Source: Ensifer sesbaniae
GTDB taxonomy: Bacteria; Pseudomonadota; Alphaproteobacteria; Rhizobiales; Rhizobiaceae
NCBI RefSeq assembly: GCF_013283665.1
Contig: NZ_JABEKU010000002.1
Span: 1,734,863-1,798,862 of the forward strand
Direction of reading: 5' to 3'
Length of the DNA: 64,000 nucleotides
How positions within the stretch are numbered: the first letter of the stretch is position 1; every line of letters begins with the position of its first letter. A program made the position numbers and the translations under genes. The notes below the pieces were generated by a model. That model made no database searches. It had not been told where the DNA came from and was given only the letters and a program-made list of their open reading frames with translations. Of the stretch, positions 44,350-53,573 are shown piece after piece.

Positions 44350-46746
44350 ATGAGCATTCTTGAAGGCCGTGGTTCACGGCGCCGTACTTTCGCACGCTTG
44401 GCACTTGCCGGCGTCTCTTTGATTGCTTGCACGGGCGCAGTGCAGGCACAGGCGCCGGTGACGAAAACGGCCCAAAGCGCGTTTTCCGTCCCCGCCGGAT
44501 CCCTCGAAGCGGGCATTCTGAAACTTGGCCAGCAAGCGGACCTGCGCCTGCTCTATCCGAGTACGCTCACCAACGGCAAGCAAACCAGGGGCGTCAGCGG
44601 CACGATCGCGACCGAAGCAGCGGTTGCATCGCTTCTGGATGGGACAGGGCTTCGCTATCGCATCGTCGGCGAGAAGACCGTGCAGATCTTCGATCCGTCG
44701 GACGCGTCCATCACCACTGGTGCCGTCGTCAAGGACGGCACCACGCAGCTCGAAAAGATCACCGCCACCGGCGAGCGCACCGGTGCCGAGGGCATCGTCG
44801 AGACCGACGGCTATGTCGCGAAATCGGCGCGTATCGCCACCAAGACCGATACGTCGGTGATGCAGACGCCGCAGTCGATGTCGGTGATCAGCCAGAAGCA
44901 GTTGCAGGATCTCAAACCACAGAACCTGAAAGAAGCGCTGAACTACACGCCTGGCGCCCGCGTCGGCCAATACGGCGCCGAACCGCGCTTCGACGCCTTC
45001 AAGGTGCGTGGCATCGACCTGACGCTCACCGGCATCTTCCGCGATGGCCTCAGGCAGATCGCTAGCCCCAACGGCCTCTTCCGGCTGGAGCCCTATGGCG
45101 TCGAGGCGATCGCCACATTGCGCGGTCCGGCGGCGTCGATCTATGGCGCGAGCAGCTCCGGCGGTATCGTCGATATCGTTTCCAAGCGCCCGACCAGCGA
45201 CCCATTGCGCGAGGTCGAGGTGCAGTACGGTTCCTATGGACGGGTCCAGGGTGCCTTCGACGTTTCCGGGCCGCTCGACGACGAAGGCACGATGCTTTAC
45301 CGCATGACGGGACTTGCACGCGACGGGCGCACCGAGATCGAGGCGGTCAAGGACGATCGCCTGTTTATCGCGCCCGCCTTCACCTGGCAGCCGGACGAGG
45401 GCACCAAGTTCACCCTGCTCGGCGAATATATGGATTCGACCACCGGAGGTACCTGGGGTTACCTCAATCGCTATGGGCCTGACGGCAAGTCGATCGGCGC
45501 GATTCCGACCTATGGCGGCGACGCCCGTTTCAACGATTTTACCCAGAAGCAGGGCCGCATCGGCTACGAGCTGGAGCACGAACTCAGCGACGGCGTCACG
45601 CTCTATCACAAGCTGCGCTATTCCGACATTTCGACGCGGCAGGAATGGGTGTTCGCCAAGTATCCGGGCCTGACCGTCGAGGACAATACCGGCGTTGCCA
45701 GCGACACCTATCTGAAGTTCGACTTCGACACCGGTGCCGCCGCGCACCAGCTCATTGCCGGCATCGACTACAGCTACATGAAATATACGTCGAAGCAGGG
45801 CAGCGGGCCGGATCTCTTCACCGACGATTTCACCTATGTGCCGAAGCTGACCTCCACCCAGAAACAGTCGCAGAGCGGCATCGGCATCTATCTCCAGGAC
45901 CAGATCGAATATGACGCCTGGCGCCTGACCGCAGGCCTGCGCCACGACTGGGTGGACAACAAGTATTCGGTCGACGGAAGCCGCTTCAACCGCGACGACA
46001 GCGAAACGACGGCGCGTGCGGCGCTTGGCTATGTCCTGCCGAATGGCATGATGCCCTATGTCAGCTACGGCACGGCCTTCGTTTCCAATCCGGGTGTGAT
46101 CATCAATCTCGGCGGCACCAACACGGCGGCCATGCCGACGCTCGGCAAGCAGTGGGAGGCGGGCGTCAAGTATGAGATCCCCGGCCAGAACGCGACGATC
46201 ACTGCCGCCGTCTTCAACATCGACCAGGAAAACGCCACCGTCTACGAGACCTCTTCCGGCCTGAATCTTCTGCGCCAGCTCGACCTCCGGTCGCGCGGCT
46301 TCGAACTCGAAGCCACGGCGTCACTCGACAATGGCTGGAACTTCATCGCCTCCTATTCCTACAACGACGTCGAGATCACCAAACTGACCGCCGAAACGCT
46401 CGGCAATCAGTTGAACTCCTCGCCCTACCACATGTTCTCGCTCTGGGCCGACTACGAGGTGCAGTCAGGCCCCCTCGAAGGGCTCGGCGTCGGCGCCGGT
46501 GTTCGTTATGTCGGATCGAGCTTCGGCGACAACGTGCACACGCCTGTCCTCAACAACGAGGCACGCACCTTCGTCGACGCGTCGGCGCGTTACGACCTCG
46601 GTGCCGCAAATCCGAACTTCGAGGGCGTGCGGCTGCAGCTCAATGCGACCAATCTCTTCAACGAGGTCGAACAGCTTTGCACCACCGGCTTCTGCTACTT
46701 CGACGAGGGCCGCAAGGTCGTCGCCAGCGTGCGCTATCGCTTCTGA
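44350..46746 (+). CDS. TonB-dependent siderophore receptor with STN signalling domain
   Basis: The 798-residue outer-membrane receptor has a signal peptide (LALAGVSLIACTGAVQAQA), then an STN domain (FSVPAGSLEAGILKLGQQAD and on to KTVQIF) used for FecR signalling. A plug domain (TPQSMSVISQKQLQDLKPQN, ASIYGASSSGGIVDIVSKRP) and a 22-strand barrel ending in an aromatic residue (SVRYRF) follow. It resembles ferrichrome/ferrioxamine/pyoverdine-type receptors; the ligand is not certain. ATG 44350 follows AGGGGATTTTGG. Its stop overlaps the start of the permease gene. Confidence 0.95.
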   Translation: MSILEGRGSRRRTFARLALAGVSLIACTGAVQAQAPVTKTAQSAFSVPAGSLEAGILKLGQQADLRLLYPSTLTNGKQTRGVSGTIATEAAVASLLDGTGLRYRIVGEKTVQIFDPSDASITTGAVVKDGTTQLEKITATGERTGAEGIVETDGYVAKSARIATKTDTSVMQTPQSMSVISQKQLQDLKPQNLKEALNYTPGARVGQYGAEPRFDAFKVRGIDLTLTGIFRDGLRQIASPNGLFRLEPYGVEAIATLRGPAASIYGASSSGGIVDIVSKRPTSDPLREVEVQYGSYGRVQGAFDVSGPLDDEGTMLYRMTGLARDGRTEIEAVKDDRLFIAPAFTWQPDEGTKFTLLGEYMDSTTGGTWGYLNRYGPDGKSIGAIPTYGGDARFNDFTQKQGRIGYELEHELSDGVTLYHKLRYSDISTRQEWVFAKYPGLTVEDNTGVASDTYLKFDFDTGAAAHQLIAGIDYSYMKYTSKQGSGPDLFTDDFTYVPKLTSTQKQSQSGIGIYLQDQIEYDAWRLTAGLRHDWVDNKYSVDGSRFNRDDSETTARAALGYVLPNGMMPYVSYGTAFVSNPGVIINLGGTNTAAMPTLGKQWEAGVKYEIPGQNATITAAVFNIDQENATVYETSSGLNLLRQLDLRSRGFELEATASLDNGWNFIASYSYNDVEITKLTAETLGNQLNSSPYHMFSLWADYEVQSGPLEGLGVGAGVRYVGSSFGDNVHTPVLNNEARTFVDASARYDLGAANPNFEGVRLQLNATNLFNEVEQLCTTGFCYFDEGRKVVASVRYRF

Positions 46747-47990
46747 TGGTGCTTGAGGCCAAGCCGTCAACAAGGCCGTCGCCGGCTGCGATCTTCTTCG
46801 CGGTCGGCGGGCTCTATGTGGCGCAGAGCGTGATCGGCGGGCTGACGATGCTCGGCCTGCCGGCAGTCTTGAGGACGCAAGGCGTGCCGCTCGGCGAGAT
46901 CGGCCTCGTCTATCTGACTGTGCTGCCTTGGGCGTTGAAGTTTCTGTGGTCGCCGCTGGTGGAGCGTTTTCGCCTGCCGGCGGCCGGCCGCAACCGCTCG
47001 GCCGTCATCGTCCTCACCGGCGGCACGCTCTGCGCTGTCATGCTGGCGCTCGTCGGCCTGCTGGGGCCGGAGCGGCTCGGGCCGGTGCTCGTCTGCTTGG
47101 TGTTCATTGCGCTTTTCACGTCCACGGTTGACATCGCCTGCGATGGTTATGCGGTCGAGACGCTCGCGGAAGAACATCACGGCTGGGGCAATGCCGCCCA
47201 GGTCGGTGGTTCCTATGTCGGCTCGGCGATCGGCGCGGGATTGTTTCTCGTCCTCGTCGACCGGCTCGGCTGGGCGCCCGCTGTCTGGACGATGGCGGCC
47301 GTCGTGCTGATGCTCGGCCTTCCCTTCCTGCTCGGTCCGGGTTCGCGGCTGACGAGCGCAACGCGCAGCCATGTGCCGTCGCTGAAAGCGGCGCTGCGCC
47401 GGCCAGAGGTGCGCAAAGGTCTGCTGCTTGCGGCGATTTATGTCTCCGCGCAGAAATGGGGACTCGCGATGCTCGGCCCCTTCCTCATCGACTACGGCTT
47501 CGACCTCGCCTCCGTCGGCATGCTCAACGGCGTCGGCAACATGCTCGTCGGCTTCGGCGGAGCACTCTTCGGCGGTCTGCTCGTCCGGCTCCGCGGTGCG
47601 GGCGCAGTGCTCGTCGGTGCGCTGCTCATGCAGGTGGCGATGCTCATCGCCTTTGCCCATGTCGGCGCGTCCGGCGACGGCTCGTGGTCGCTCGTGATGA
47701 CGCTTGCCGTCGCCAGTTCCTCCGGCGTGATGGCGATTGGCTTCGTGGCGCTCTACGCGCAGTTCATGGGTTGGGCCGACCCGCGCCAGGCGGGCGTCGA
47801 TTTCACGCTTTTTCAGTGCATGGACAGCCTGATCAGCATGGCCGGCGGCCTTGGTGCGGGCTGGATCGCCGAGCGTTTCGGTTACTCGGCGTTCTTCATC
47901 TGCGCGGCAGGAGTTTCCATCGCCGCCGTGCCCATTCTGGCATTGCTCCTTCGCGGGCCGTCGACTACGAACGCCGGCCTGTTTAGCTGA
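46746..47990 (+). CDS. RhtX/FptX-like siderophore permease (MFS)
   Basis: The 414-residue major-facilitator protein has about 12 helices. It resembles RhtX (rhizobactin) and FptX (pyochelin), single-component inner-membrane siderophore importers: see LPWALKFLWSPLVERFRLP and FTSTVDIACDGYAVETL. It starts with TGATG overlap on the receptor gene, which supports joint function. The last 20 residues (LLLRGPSTTNAGLFS) end at a junction with the AbiE remnant, so a small change at the C terminus is possible. Confidence 0.92.
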   Translation: MVLEAKPSTRPSPAAIFFAVGGLYVAQSVIGGLTMLGLPAVLRTQGVPLGEIGLVYLTVLPWALKFLWSPLVERFRLPAAGRNRSAVIVLTGGTLCAVMLALVGLLGPERLGPVLVCLVFIALFTSTVDIACDGYAVETLAEEHHGWGNAAQVGGSYVGSAIGAGLFLVLVDRLGWAPAVWTMAAVVLMLGLPFLLGPGSRLTSATRSHVPSLKAALRRPEVRKGLLLAAIYVSAQKWGLAMLGPFLIDYGFDLASVGMLNGVGNMLVGFGGALFGGLLVRLRGAGAVLVGALLMQVAMLIAFAHVGASGDGSWSLVMTLAVASSSGVMAIGFVALYAQFMGWADPRQAGVDFTLFQCMDSLISMAGGLGAGWIAERFGYSAFFICAAGVSIAAVPILALLLRGPSTTNAGLFS

Positions 47991-48019
47991 CTGAAGGAAC
48001 GATGCCAGCTTTCGGCAAT

Positions 48020-48568
48020 GATAAACTTCTCGGCGATGACCGTCTCCCGCGCATAGGCCCGCAGCCGTGGCGCCGGGAAATCCAGCATGGAAGGATAGTC
48101 CAGCATCTCAGCCCCGGGCTCAAGCGCATCACCAAAGCCGATGTCGATCCTCAGGTTGATCCGGGCGCCGCTGATCGAAGCGACCGCCCGTAGCCGGAGC
48201 CCACCATATTCAAGCTCCTCACGGATGCGATCCACACGCAGGGTGTCGGCATCGAACATGACGCCATCGTCAACCTTTTGCGCAAGGATTTCCCGAAATG
48301 TCTCCAGCATCAGGTCCGGTTCGGGACTGCCAAAGCCCAGAAGGTCGAGGTCGCGCGTGCCGCGGTGCGGATCCTCGAACCAGCTCATCATCAGCATGGC
48401 GCCCTTCAGCACAAAGCGATCCGCATGGGGTGACTGGCTGAGCCGGAACAGCAACCGCTCGAGGGCAAAACGCGTCAGAACCAGGTCAAAGCTTTGCCCG
48501 CTTGCGTTGGAGAGTTGCAGGAGGCGGGCCCGCACCGAGGCGCCAACATTTCTGATCTCCTTAGCCAT
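48020..48568 (-). pseudogene. AbiEii-type nucleotidyltransferase toxin, C-terminally truncated
   Basis: The first about 182 codons match the AbiEii/AbiGii toxin family, with the nucleotidyltransferase segment RGTRDLDLLGFG (D73, D75) after FVLKGAMLM, and end in the conserved TVIAEKF. After that point the frame continues to 47882 but is antisense to the end of the permease gene and loses family character. The usual C-terminal 80-100 residues are absent. It overlaps the antitoxin gene by 8 bases, the normal abiE arrangement. It is probably inactive. Confidence 0.72.
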
Positions 48569-49175
48569 TGGCGGTCAGTGCCTCGAGATAGGGACGGATC
48601 ACGGTGCCGACACCACCACGTTCGGCCTGGTTGGCAATGTCGCCGGGCGTGGCCTTGCGCTGCCGCAGCGCTTCCTGAAGCCCCTCGATCGCCACAGAAA
48701 GGCCGATCTTGCTGCGATAGCGGAAGCAATCGGCAATTGTTTTAGCAATCCCGAAGACCTTCACAGGAACGCCTTCAATGACATGGGTTTCGACGCTTTC
48801 GTTGAGTAGGCTTCCCGTGAAACGCACGATGCGAATTGGTGTGCCAGCTGGTTTCGGCGCCCAGTCTTTGCGGCCTATGGCAAGCCACACGTGTCTCGGC
48901 AGCTGATCGGTCAGGCCGTGGAATGCGAGAGCTGAAACAAGGCACACAACGGCTTTCGGAACGCGCTTGGCGATCTCTGCCAGACTATGGTTGGCATCGA
49001 GCTCGGCGTCGGGAAGTTGATAGAGACCGCGAGCAAGCCGCAGCACCTCGCCATCCCGTTCCATCCGGCTCATGGTTGCCGCTGTCACACCAGCGTTCCG
49101 AAGCTCCGCCAAGCGTGCTATTCCGCGCTCGGTGAGCACGGTCCGGGCGATTTGACGTTGAGTGGAGCGAGACAT
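48561..49175 (-). CDS. AbiEi-family antitoxin
   Basis: The 204-residue protein has the N-terminal winged-helix antitoxin domain (IARLAELRNAGVTAATMSRM, GLYQLPDAE) and the C-terminal AbiEi domain (LVSALAFHGLTDQLPRHVWL, IAKTIADCFRYRSKIGLSVA). AbiEi represses the operon and neutralises AbiEii in type IV systems. It appears complete. ATG 49175 is used; a longer frame upstream is not supported. Confidence 0.88.
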   Translation of the reverse strand: MSRSTQRQIARTVLTERGIARLAELRNAGVTAATMSRMERDGEVLRLARGLYQLPDAELDANHSLAEIAKRVPKAVVCLVSALAFHGLTDQLPRHVWLAIGRKDWAPKPAGTPIRIVRFTGSLLNESVETHVIEGVPVKVFGIAKTIADCFRYRSKIGLSVAIEGLQEALRQRKATPGDIANQAERGGVGTVIRPYLEALTANG

Positions 49176-49759
49176 TGATACGAAAACTCGGCGCACAGAA
49201 ACTATTATCCGAGGATTTGTATCGCCTTTCTCAGGCTTGAGAAAGCCCTCAGTTTGCGCGGGTGACCATGAAGCAAAATTAAGCACTTCTCGACGATGGA
49301 CTAAGGCGCTTCGTCATTGATGAGACGATGGTGTTTTGCGAGCAACATGAGATAGAGTCCTTTGCGCGTCCACCATGAGCATGGCTATCTGGACACCGCG
49401 GCGGCGATATTGTCCCGCTTCGGCTCCGTCCCTCCGAGACGTCGAAACCCAGGCGGAAAACCGAATCCGGTTGTTGCTGGATCGGCCTACGCCGAACGGC
49501 GCAGCATGATCTCGGCGCTCAAGAGAATGCGCTCGTCCTCGGGGAATGCGCCGCCGCCGTCGGAGGATTCCCCGAGCTTGAACAGAAAAATACGCGAAGA
49601 AAAAATAAAATTGATAACGAGGGAGTTTATCGCGCCTTTCTGCGGTTCAGCCTGCCGGGCCGTCGTCGGAAGAGCTCCCTCCAGGTTCGTTGCGCGGATG
49701 GCTTGCCTTTCCCCCACCTCGCGCCAGATAGCGTGGGAGACGATGACGGAGACGCGATC
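49176..49759. other. 584-base gap with no supported gene
   Basis: Small frames occur (for example one including HEHGYLDTAAAILSRFG), but none has a good ribosome site and family character together. Local AT-rich sequence near 49590-49620 differs from the GC-rich flanks. The stretch may be remnant DNA of the same event that brought the AbiE genes. Confidence 0.4.
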
Positions 49760-50044
49760 ATGAATGAGACCAACAAGACGGCGTTGGTCCGAATCCTCGG
49801 GCGGGTGCAAGGCGTTAGCTTCAGGGTTTGGGCGCGCGACGAGGCGCAGAAGCTCGGTCTCGTCGGGTGGGTCCGTAACGAAGCCGACGGCTCGGTCGCC
49901 GCCTTGATCAGCGGCTCGGAGGAGGCGGTTACCCGCATGCTCGAGCGTCTGCATGAAGGACCGCCGGCAGCATGGGTCTCGAAGGTCGTTACCGAATTCG
50001 TCGAGGCGCCGGAGGGCGTCAGCGGTTTTCGCATCACCAGATAG
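49760..50044 (+). CDS. acyP: Acylphosphatase
   Basis: The 94-residue enzyme hydrolyses acyl phosphates. The family signature GRVQGVSFRVWARDEA holds the catalytic Arg, and GWVRNEADGSV holds the catalytic Asn. ATG 49760 follows CGGAGACGCGATC. The 212 bases after it, up to the TetR gene end, show no supported feature. Confidence 0.95.
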   Translation: MNETNKTALVRILGRVQGVSFRVWARDEAQKLGLVGWVRNEADGSVAALISGSEEAVTRMLERLHEGPPAAWVSKVVTEFVEAPEGVSGFRITR

Positions 50045-50256
50045 GATCAGCGTGGCAACCGTCGGTCCTTATGTGCCGGGAATGGGTCAAGGATGTGCTC
50101 GGCGTCGGACCATCAGTCGACAACATCGATCAGATCAGAGGCGAGCTTGTGTAGCACGGGTGCTGGAGCAGCCGGCACAGCAGGAAGAGACCGTTGCCTG
50201 AGCTGGCGACTGCCGAAGAGTGCGACCTGGCCCGGCGATGATCGACCGCTCGCCAA

Positions 50257-50937
50257 TCAATGTTGAGCTTCGAGACTGCCCGTTTTCTGCTCGCGGCCAT
50301 AGGCGCGCAGGAAGGTCCGCACCGCCTTGCGGGCGCTATCTTCAAGTTCTGCGTCACTTGGGGCCTCGCCGAAAAGCCCGCCCATCTGCAGGTCTGCCTT
50401 TATCAGCGCGATGAATTGCCGCGCCGCGAGGTCGAAGTCATCGATTTCGAGCGGCGCCAGGTGGGCGAGCCGCGCAAAGAGTGCCGCAAGCGCCCGATCC
50501 GTCTTGCCCGGGCCCTGTTCCCGCCAGAACTGGAAGAGATGCGGATAGCGGTGGCCTTCCGTCGCGATCAGCTTCTGGATGAACTTGGCGTCCTGGTTGC
50601 AGATGCAGCTCTTGTTGAGCCGCACCGCGAAAGCGGCAAGGTCTTCTTCGAGATTGTCGGCCCGTTCCGGAAAGGTCGCCAGGATCGAAAAGAGGACGCC
50701 ATTGGTGCGATCCATGATGTCCTGGATCACTGCCATGAACAGCGTCTCTTTTTCGCGATAGTGGTTGTAGACCGTCTGGCGCGACACGCCGGCTTCGGCG
50801 GCGATCTCGTCGATGCTGGCACCGGAAAAGCCCTCGCGGCAGAATACGTCGGCAGCCGCCTCCAGGATCGAGACGCGTTTCGCGAGCTGTCCCTTTTGCA
50901 CGTGGGCGTCCGTCGAGGCGAGGTCATGTTTTTTCAT
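50257..50937 (-). CDS. TetR-family repressor of the divergent efflux gene
   Basis: The 226-residue protein has the TetR helix-turn-helix (GASIDEIAAEAGVSRQTVYNH) and a C-terminal domain of the TetR_C_11/AefR-like type (ALAALFARLAHL, FIALIKADLQMGGLFG). It is divergent from a Bcr/CflA-type exporter gene. Clear palindromic operators overlap the exporter promoter, so direct repression and autoregulation are likely. Confidence 0.92.
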   Translation of the reverse strand: MKKHDLASTDAHVQKGQLAKRVSILEAAADVFCREGFSGASIDEIAAEAGVSRQTVYNHYREKETLFMAVIQDIMDRTNGVLFSILATFPERADNLEEDLAAFAVRLNKSCICNQDAKFIQKLIATEGHRYPHLFQFWREQGPGKTDRALAALFARLAHLAPLEIDDFDLAARQFIALIKADLQMGGLFGEAPSDAELEDSARKAVRTFLRAYGREQKTGSLEAQH

Positions 50938-50956
50938 CGATTGAAGATAGAGCCCA

Positions 50957-51010
50957 TTGACGATTTAGACAACGGTGTCTAATTTTACACGCGTGTCCAA
51001 AATATTGGAC
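50957..51010 (+). promoter_or_regulatory. Efflux promoter with TetR operators
   Basis: A -35 TTGACG (50957-50962) and a -10 TAATTT (50980-50985) are 17 bases apart. In the spacer sits TTAGACA-ACGG-TGTCTAA (50965-50982), a perfect 7-4-7 palindrome. Downstream are ACACGCGTGT (50987-50996) and GTCCAA-AATA-TTGGAC (50995-51010). The first and third share related half-sites and are likely TetR binding sites. Confidence 0.7.
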
Positions 51011-51144
51011 TTATCAGTCAGCGGCGGATACGTCTCCAAACGTCTGATCCTGGCACGACCGTCATTTTTCGCGTTTCAATCCCGACGGCAGCGATGCCGG
51101 CCTCGCGCCAGGAGCGTTGTCACGATTTCTGAAAGATCATTGCC

Positions 51145-52341
51145 ATGACAGCGTCCTTCCTTCGCACGGCCATCGTCCTCGGTTTGATTTCGGCGATCGG
51201 ACCCTTCGCAATCGACATGTATCTGCCTGCCTTGCCGTCGATCGGCAAAGACCTGGCAGCAGAGAACGGGGTCGTGCAGCTCAGCCTGCTCTCGTTTTTC
51301 ATTTCCTTTGCCATCTCGCAGCTCATCTATGGGCCTCTTTCCGATATCTGGGGCCGCAAGGCGCCGCTCTATCTCGGCATTGGCCTCTTCACCGTCGCCA
51401 GCATCGGCTGCGCGCTTGCAAGCGATATCGAAACGCTGATCGCCTTCCGCTTCCTGCAAGGGATTGGTGGCGCCGCCGGCATGGTCATTCCGCGTGCGGT
51501 CGTCCGTGACATGCACACCGGCGTGCAAGCCGCGCGGCTGATGTCGTTGCTGATGCTGGTCTTCAGCATCTCGCCGATCCTGGCCCCGCTCGCCGGCAGC
51601 GCCGTGATCCAGTTTTACGGCTGGCGCGGTGTCTTTTATGCCGTGATGATCGCCGCCTTCATCGGCCTGATCCTCCTGTCGACGCAATTGCAGGAGACTC
51701 GCCCGAAAAAGGACCGAGCCGACAGCAGCGTGACAAGTGCGCTTGCCGCCTACCGCTTGCTGCTTTCCGACCGCAACTTCCTGACGCTCACCTTCATCGG
51801 CGGCCTCGGTATTTCCGGGTTTCTGGTCTATCTCGCCAACTCGCCCTTCGTGCTGATCGACCACTATGGGTTGACACCGACGCAATACAGCATCGCCTTC
51901 TCGATGAACGCTGTGTCGTTCTTCGCGGTGTCGCAGGCGACCGGCTGGTTCGGCGAGCGCTTTGGCCTGGTGCGGGTGATGCACCTCGCCGTCGGCGCCT
52001 TTGCGCTCACCATGGTTACGATGTTCGTCGTCATGAGCCTCGGCTTCGACCAGTTGCCTGTGATGGCCGCCTTCCTGTTCGTCGGCTATGGCGTGCTCGG
52101 CTTGGTGATCCCGACCTCCGCGGTGCTGGCGCTTGAAGACCATGGCGAAATCGCCGGCACGGCCTCGGCGCTGATGGGCACGCTGCACTTCGTCACCGCC
52201 GCCGTCGCCATGGTGGTCGCCAGCTTCTTCTTCGACGGAACGGCCCTGCCAATGGCCGGCGCCATCGCTGCCTGCGCACTCGCCGCCTTCCTGCTGACGC
52301 AGGCAACGATCGGCCGTAGCCGGGTGGTCGCGGCAGAATAA
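51145..52341 (+). CDS. Bcr/CflA-family drug efflux transporter (MFS)
   Basis: The 398-residue protein has 12 membrane helices and the DHA1 Bcr/CflA signatures AIDMYLPALPSIGKDLAAEN, GPLSDIWGRKAPLYLGIGLF and FRFLQGIGGAAGMVIPRAVV. It would export small toxic compounds. Expression is probably controlled by the divergent TetR protein. A hairpin follows the stop. Confidence 0.93.
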   Translation: MTASFLRTAIVLGLISAIGPFAIDMYLPALPSIGKDLAAENGVVQLSLLSFFISFAISQLIYGPLSDIWGRKAPLYLGIGLFTVASIGCALASDIETLIAFRFLQGIGGAAGMVIPRAVVRDMHTGVQAARLMSLLMLVFSISPILAPLAGSAVIQFYGWRGVFYAVMIAAFIGLILLSTQLQETRPKKDRADSSVTSALAAYRLLLSDRNFLTLTFIGGLGISGFLVYLANSPFVLIDHYGLTPTQYSIAFSMNAVSFFAVSQATGWFGERFGLVRVMHLAVGAFALTMVTMFVVMSLGFDQLPVMAAFLFVGYGVLGLVIPTSAVLALEDHGEIAGTASALMGTLHFVTAAVAMVVASFFFDGTALPMAGAIAACALAAFLLTQATIGRSRVVAAE

Positions 52342-52361
52342 CCGCACTTCGGTGACATGCA

Positions 52362-52396
52362 GAGCCACCAGAAGACAGCATGTCCTCGGGTGGCTC
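52362..52396. terminator. Hairpin between efflux gene and nrdF
   Basis: GAGCCACC and GGTGGCTC form an 8-base stem with a 19-base loop between two converging genes. There is no T-run, so its strength is uncertain. Confidence 0.45.
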
Positions 52397-52429
52397 TCCA
52401 TGTGTCGGCCGGTGCTCCGGGATTCGCGC

Positions 52430-53425
<996 letters not shown>

Positions 53426-53428
53426 TCA

Positions 53429-53547
53429 GCCCCTCATCCGCCTGCCGGCACCTTTCCCCGCACGCGGGGAGAAGTGACTACCGCGCGGGTCTGAGCCAAC
53501 GGCGAGGCACGTTTCCGCAAACGGGGCGAGGGCTGGGGTGAGGGCAG
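53429..53547. repeat. RIME1-like repeat between nrdE and nrdF
   Basis: It begins GCCCCTCATCCGCCTGCCGG and ends with an inverted GGGGTGAGGGCA. Inside are a CCCCGC/GCGGGG hairpin and further GC-rich palindromic parts. The same start and end occur in the copy at about 61 kb. RIME1 is a rhizobial intergenic mosaic element. Confidence 0.75.
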
Positions 53548-53573
53548 TCTGGGCAGCTGTCGGGGATACGGCG

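Noticed and set aside
44374-45945. Reverse frame opposite the TonB-dependent receptor
   Set aside because: The receptor has signal peptide, STN, plug and barrel in the forward frame; the reverse product has no recognisable domain.
47882-48019. C-terminal part of the AbiEii frame as real protein
   Set aside because: This stretch is antisense to the end of the RhtX-like permease gene and shows no AbiEii family sequence, so I excluded it from the toxin remnant.
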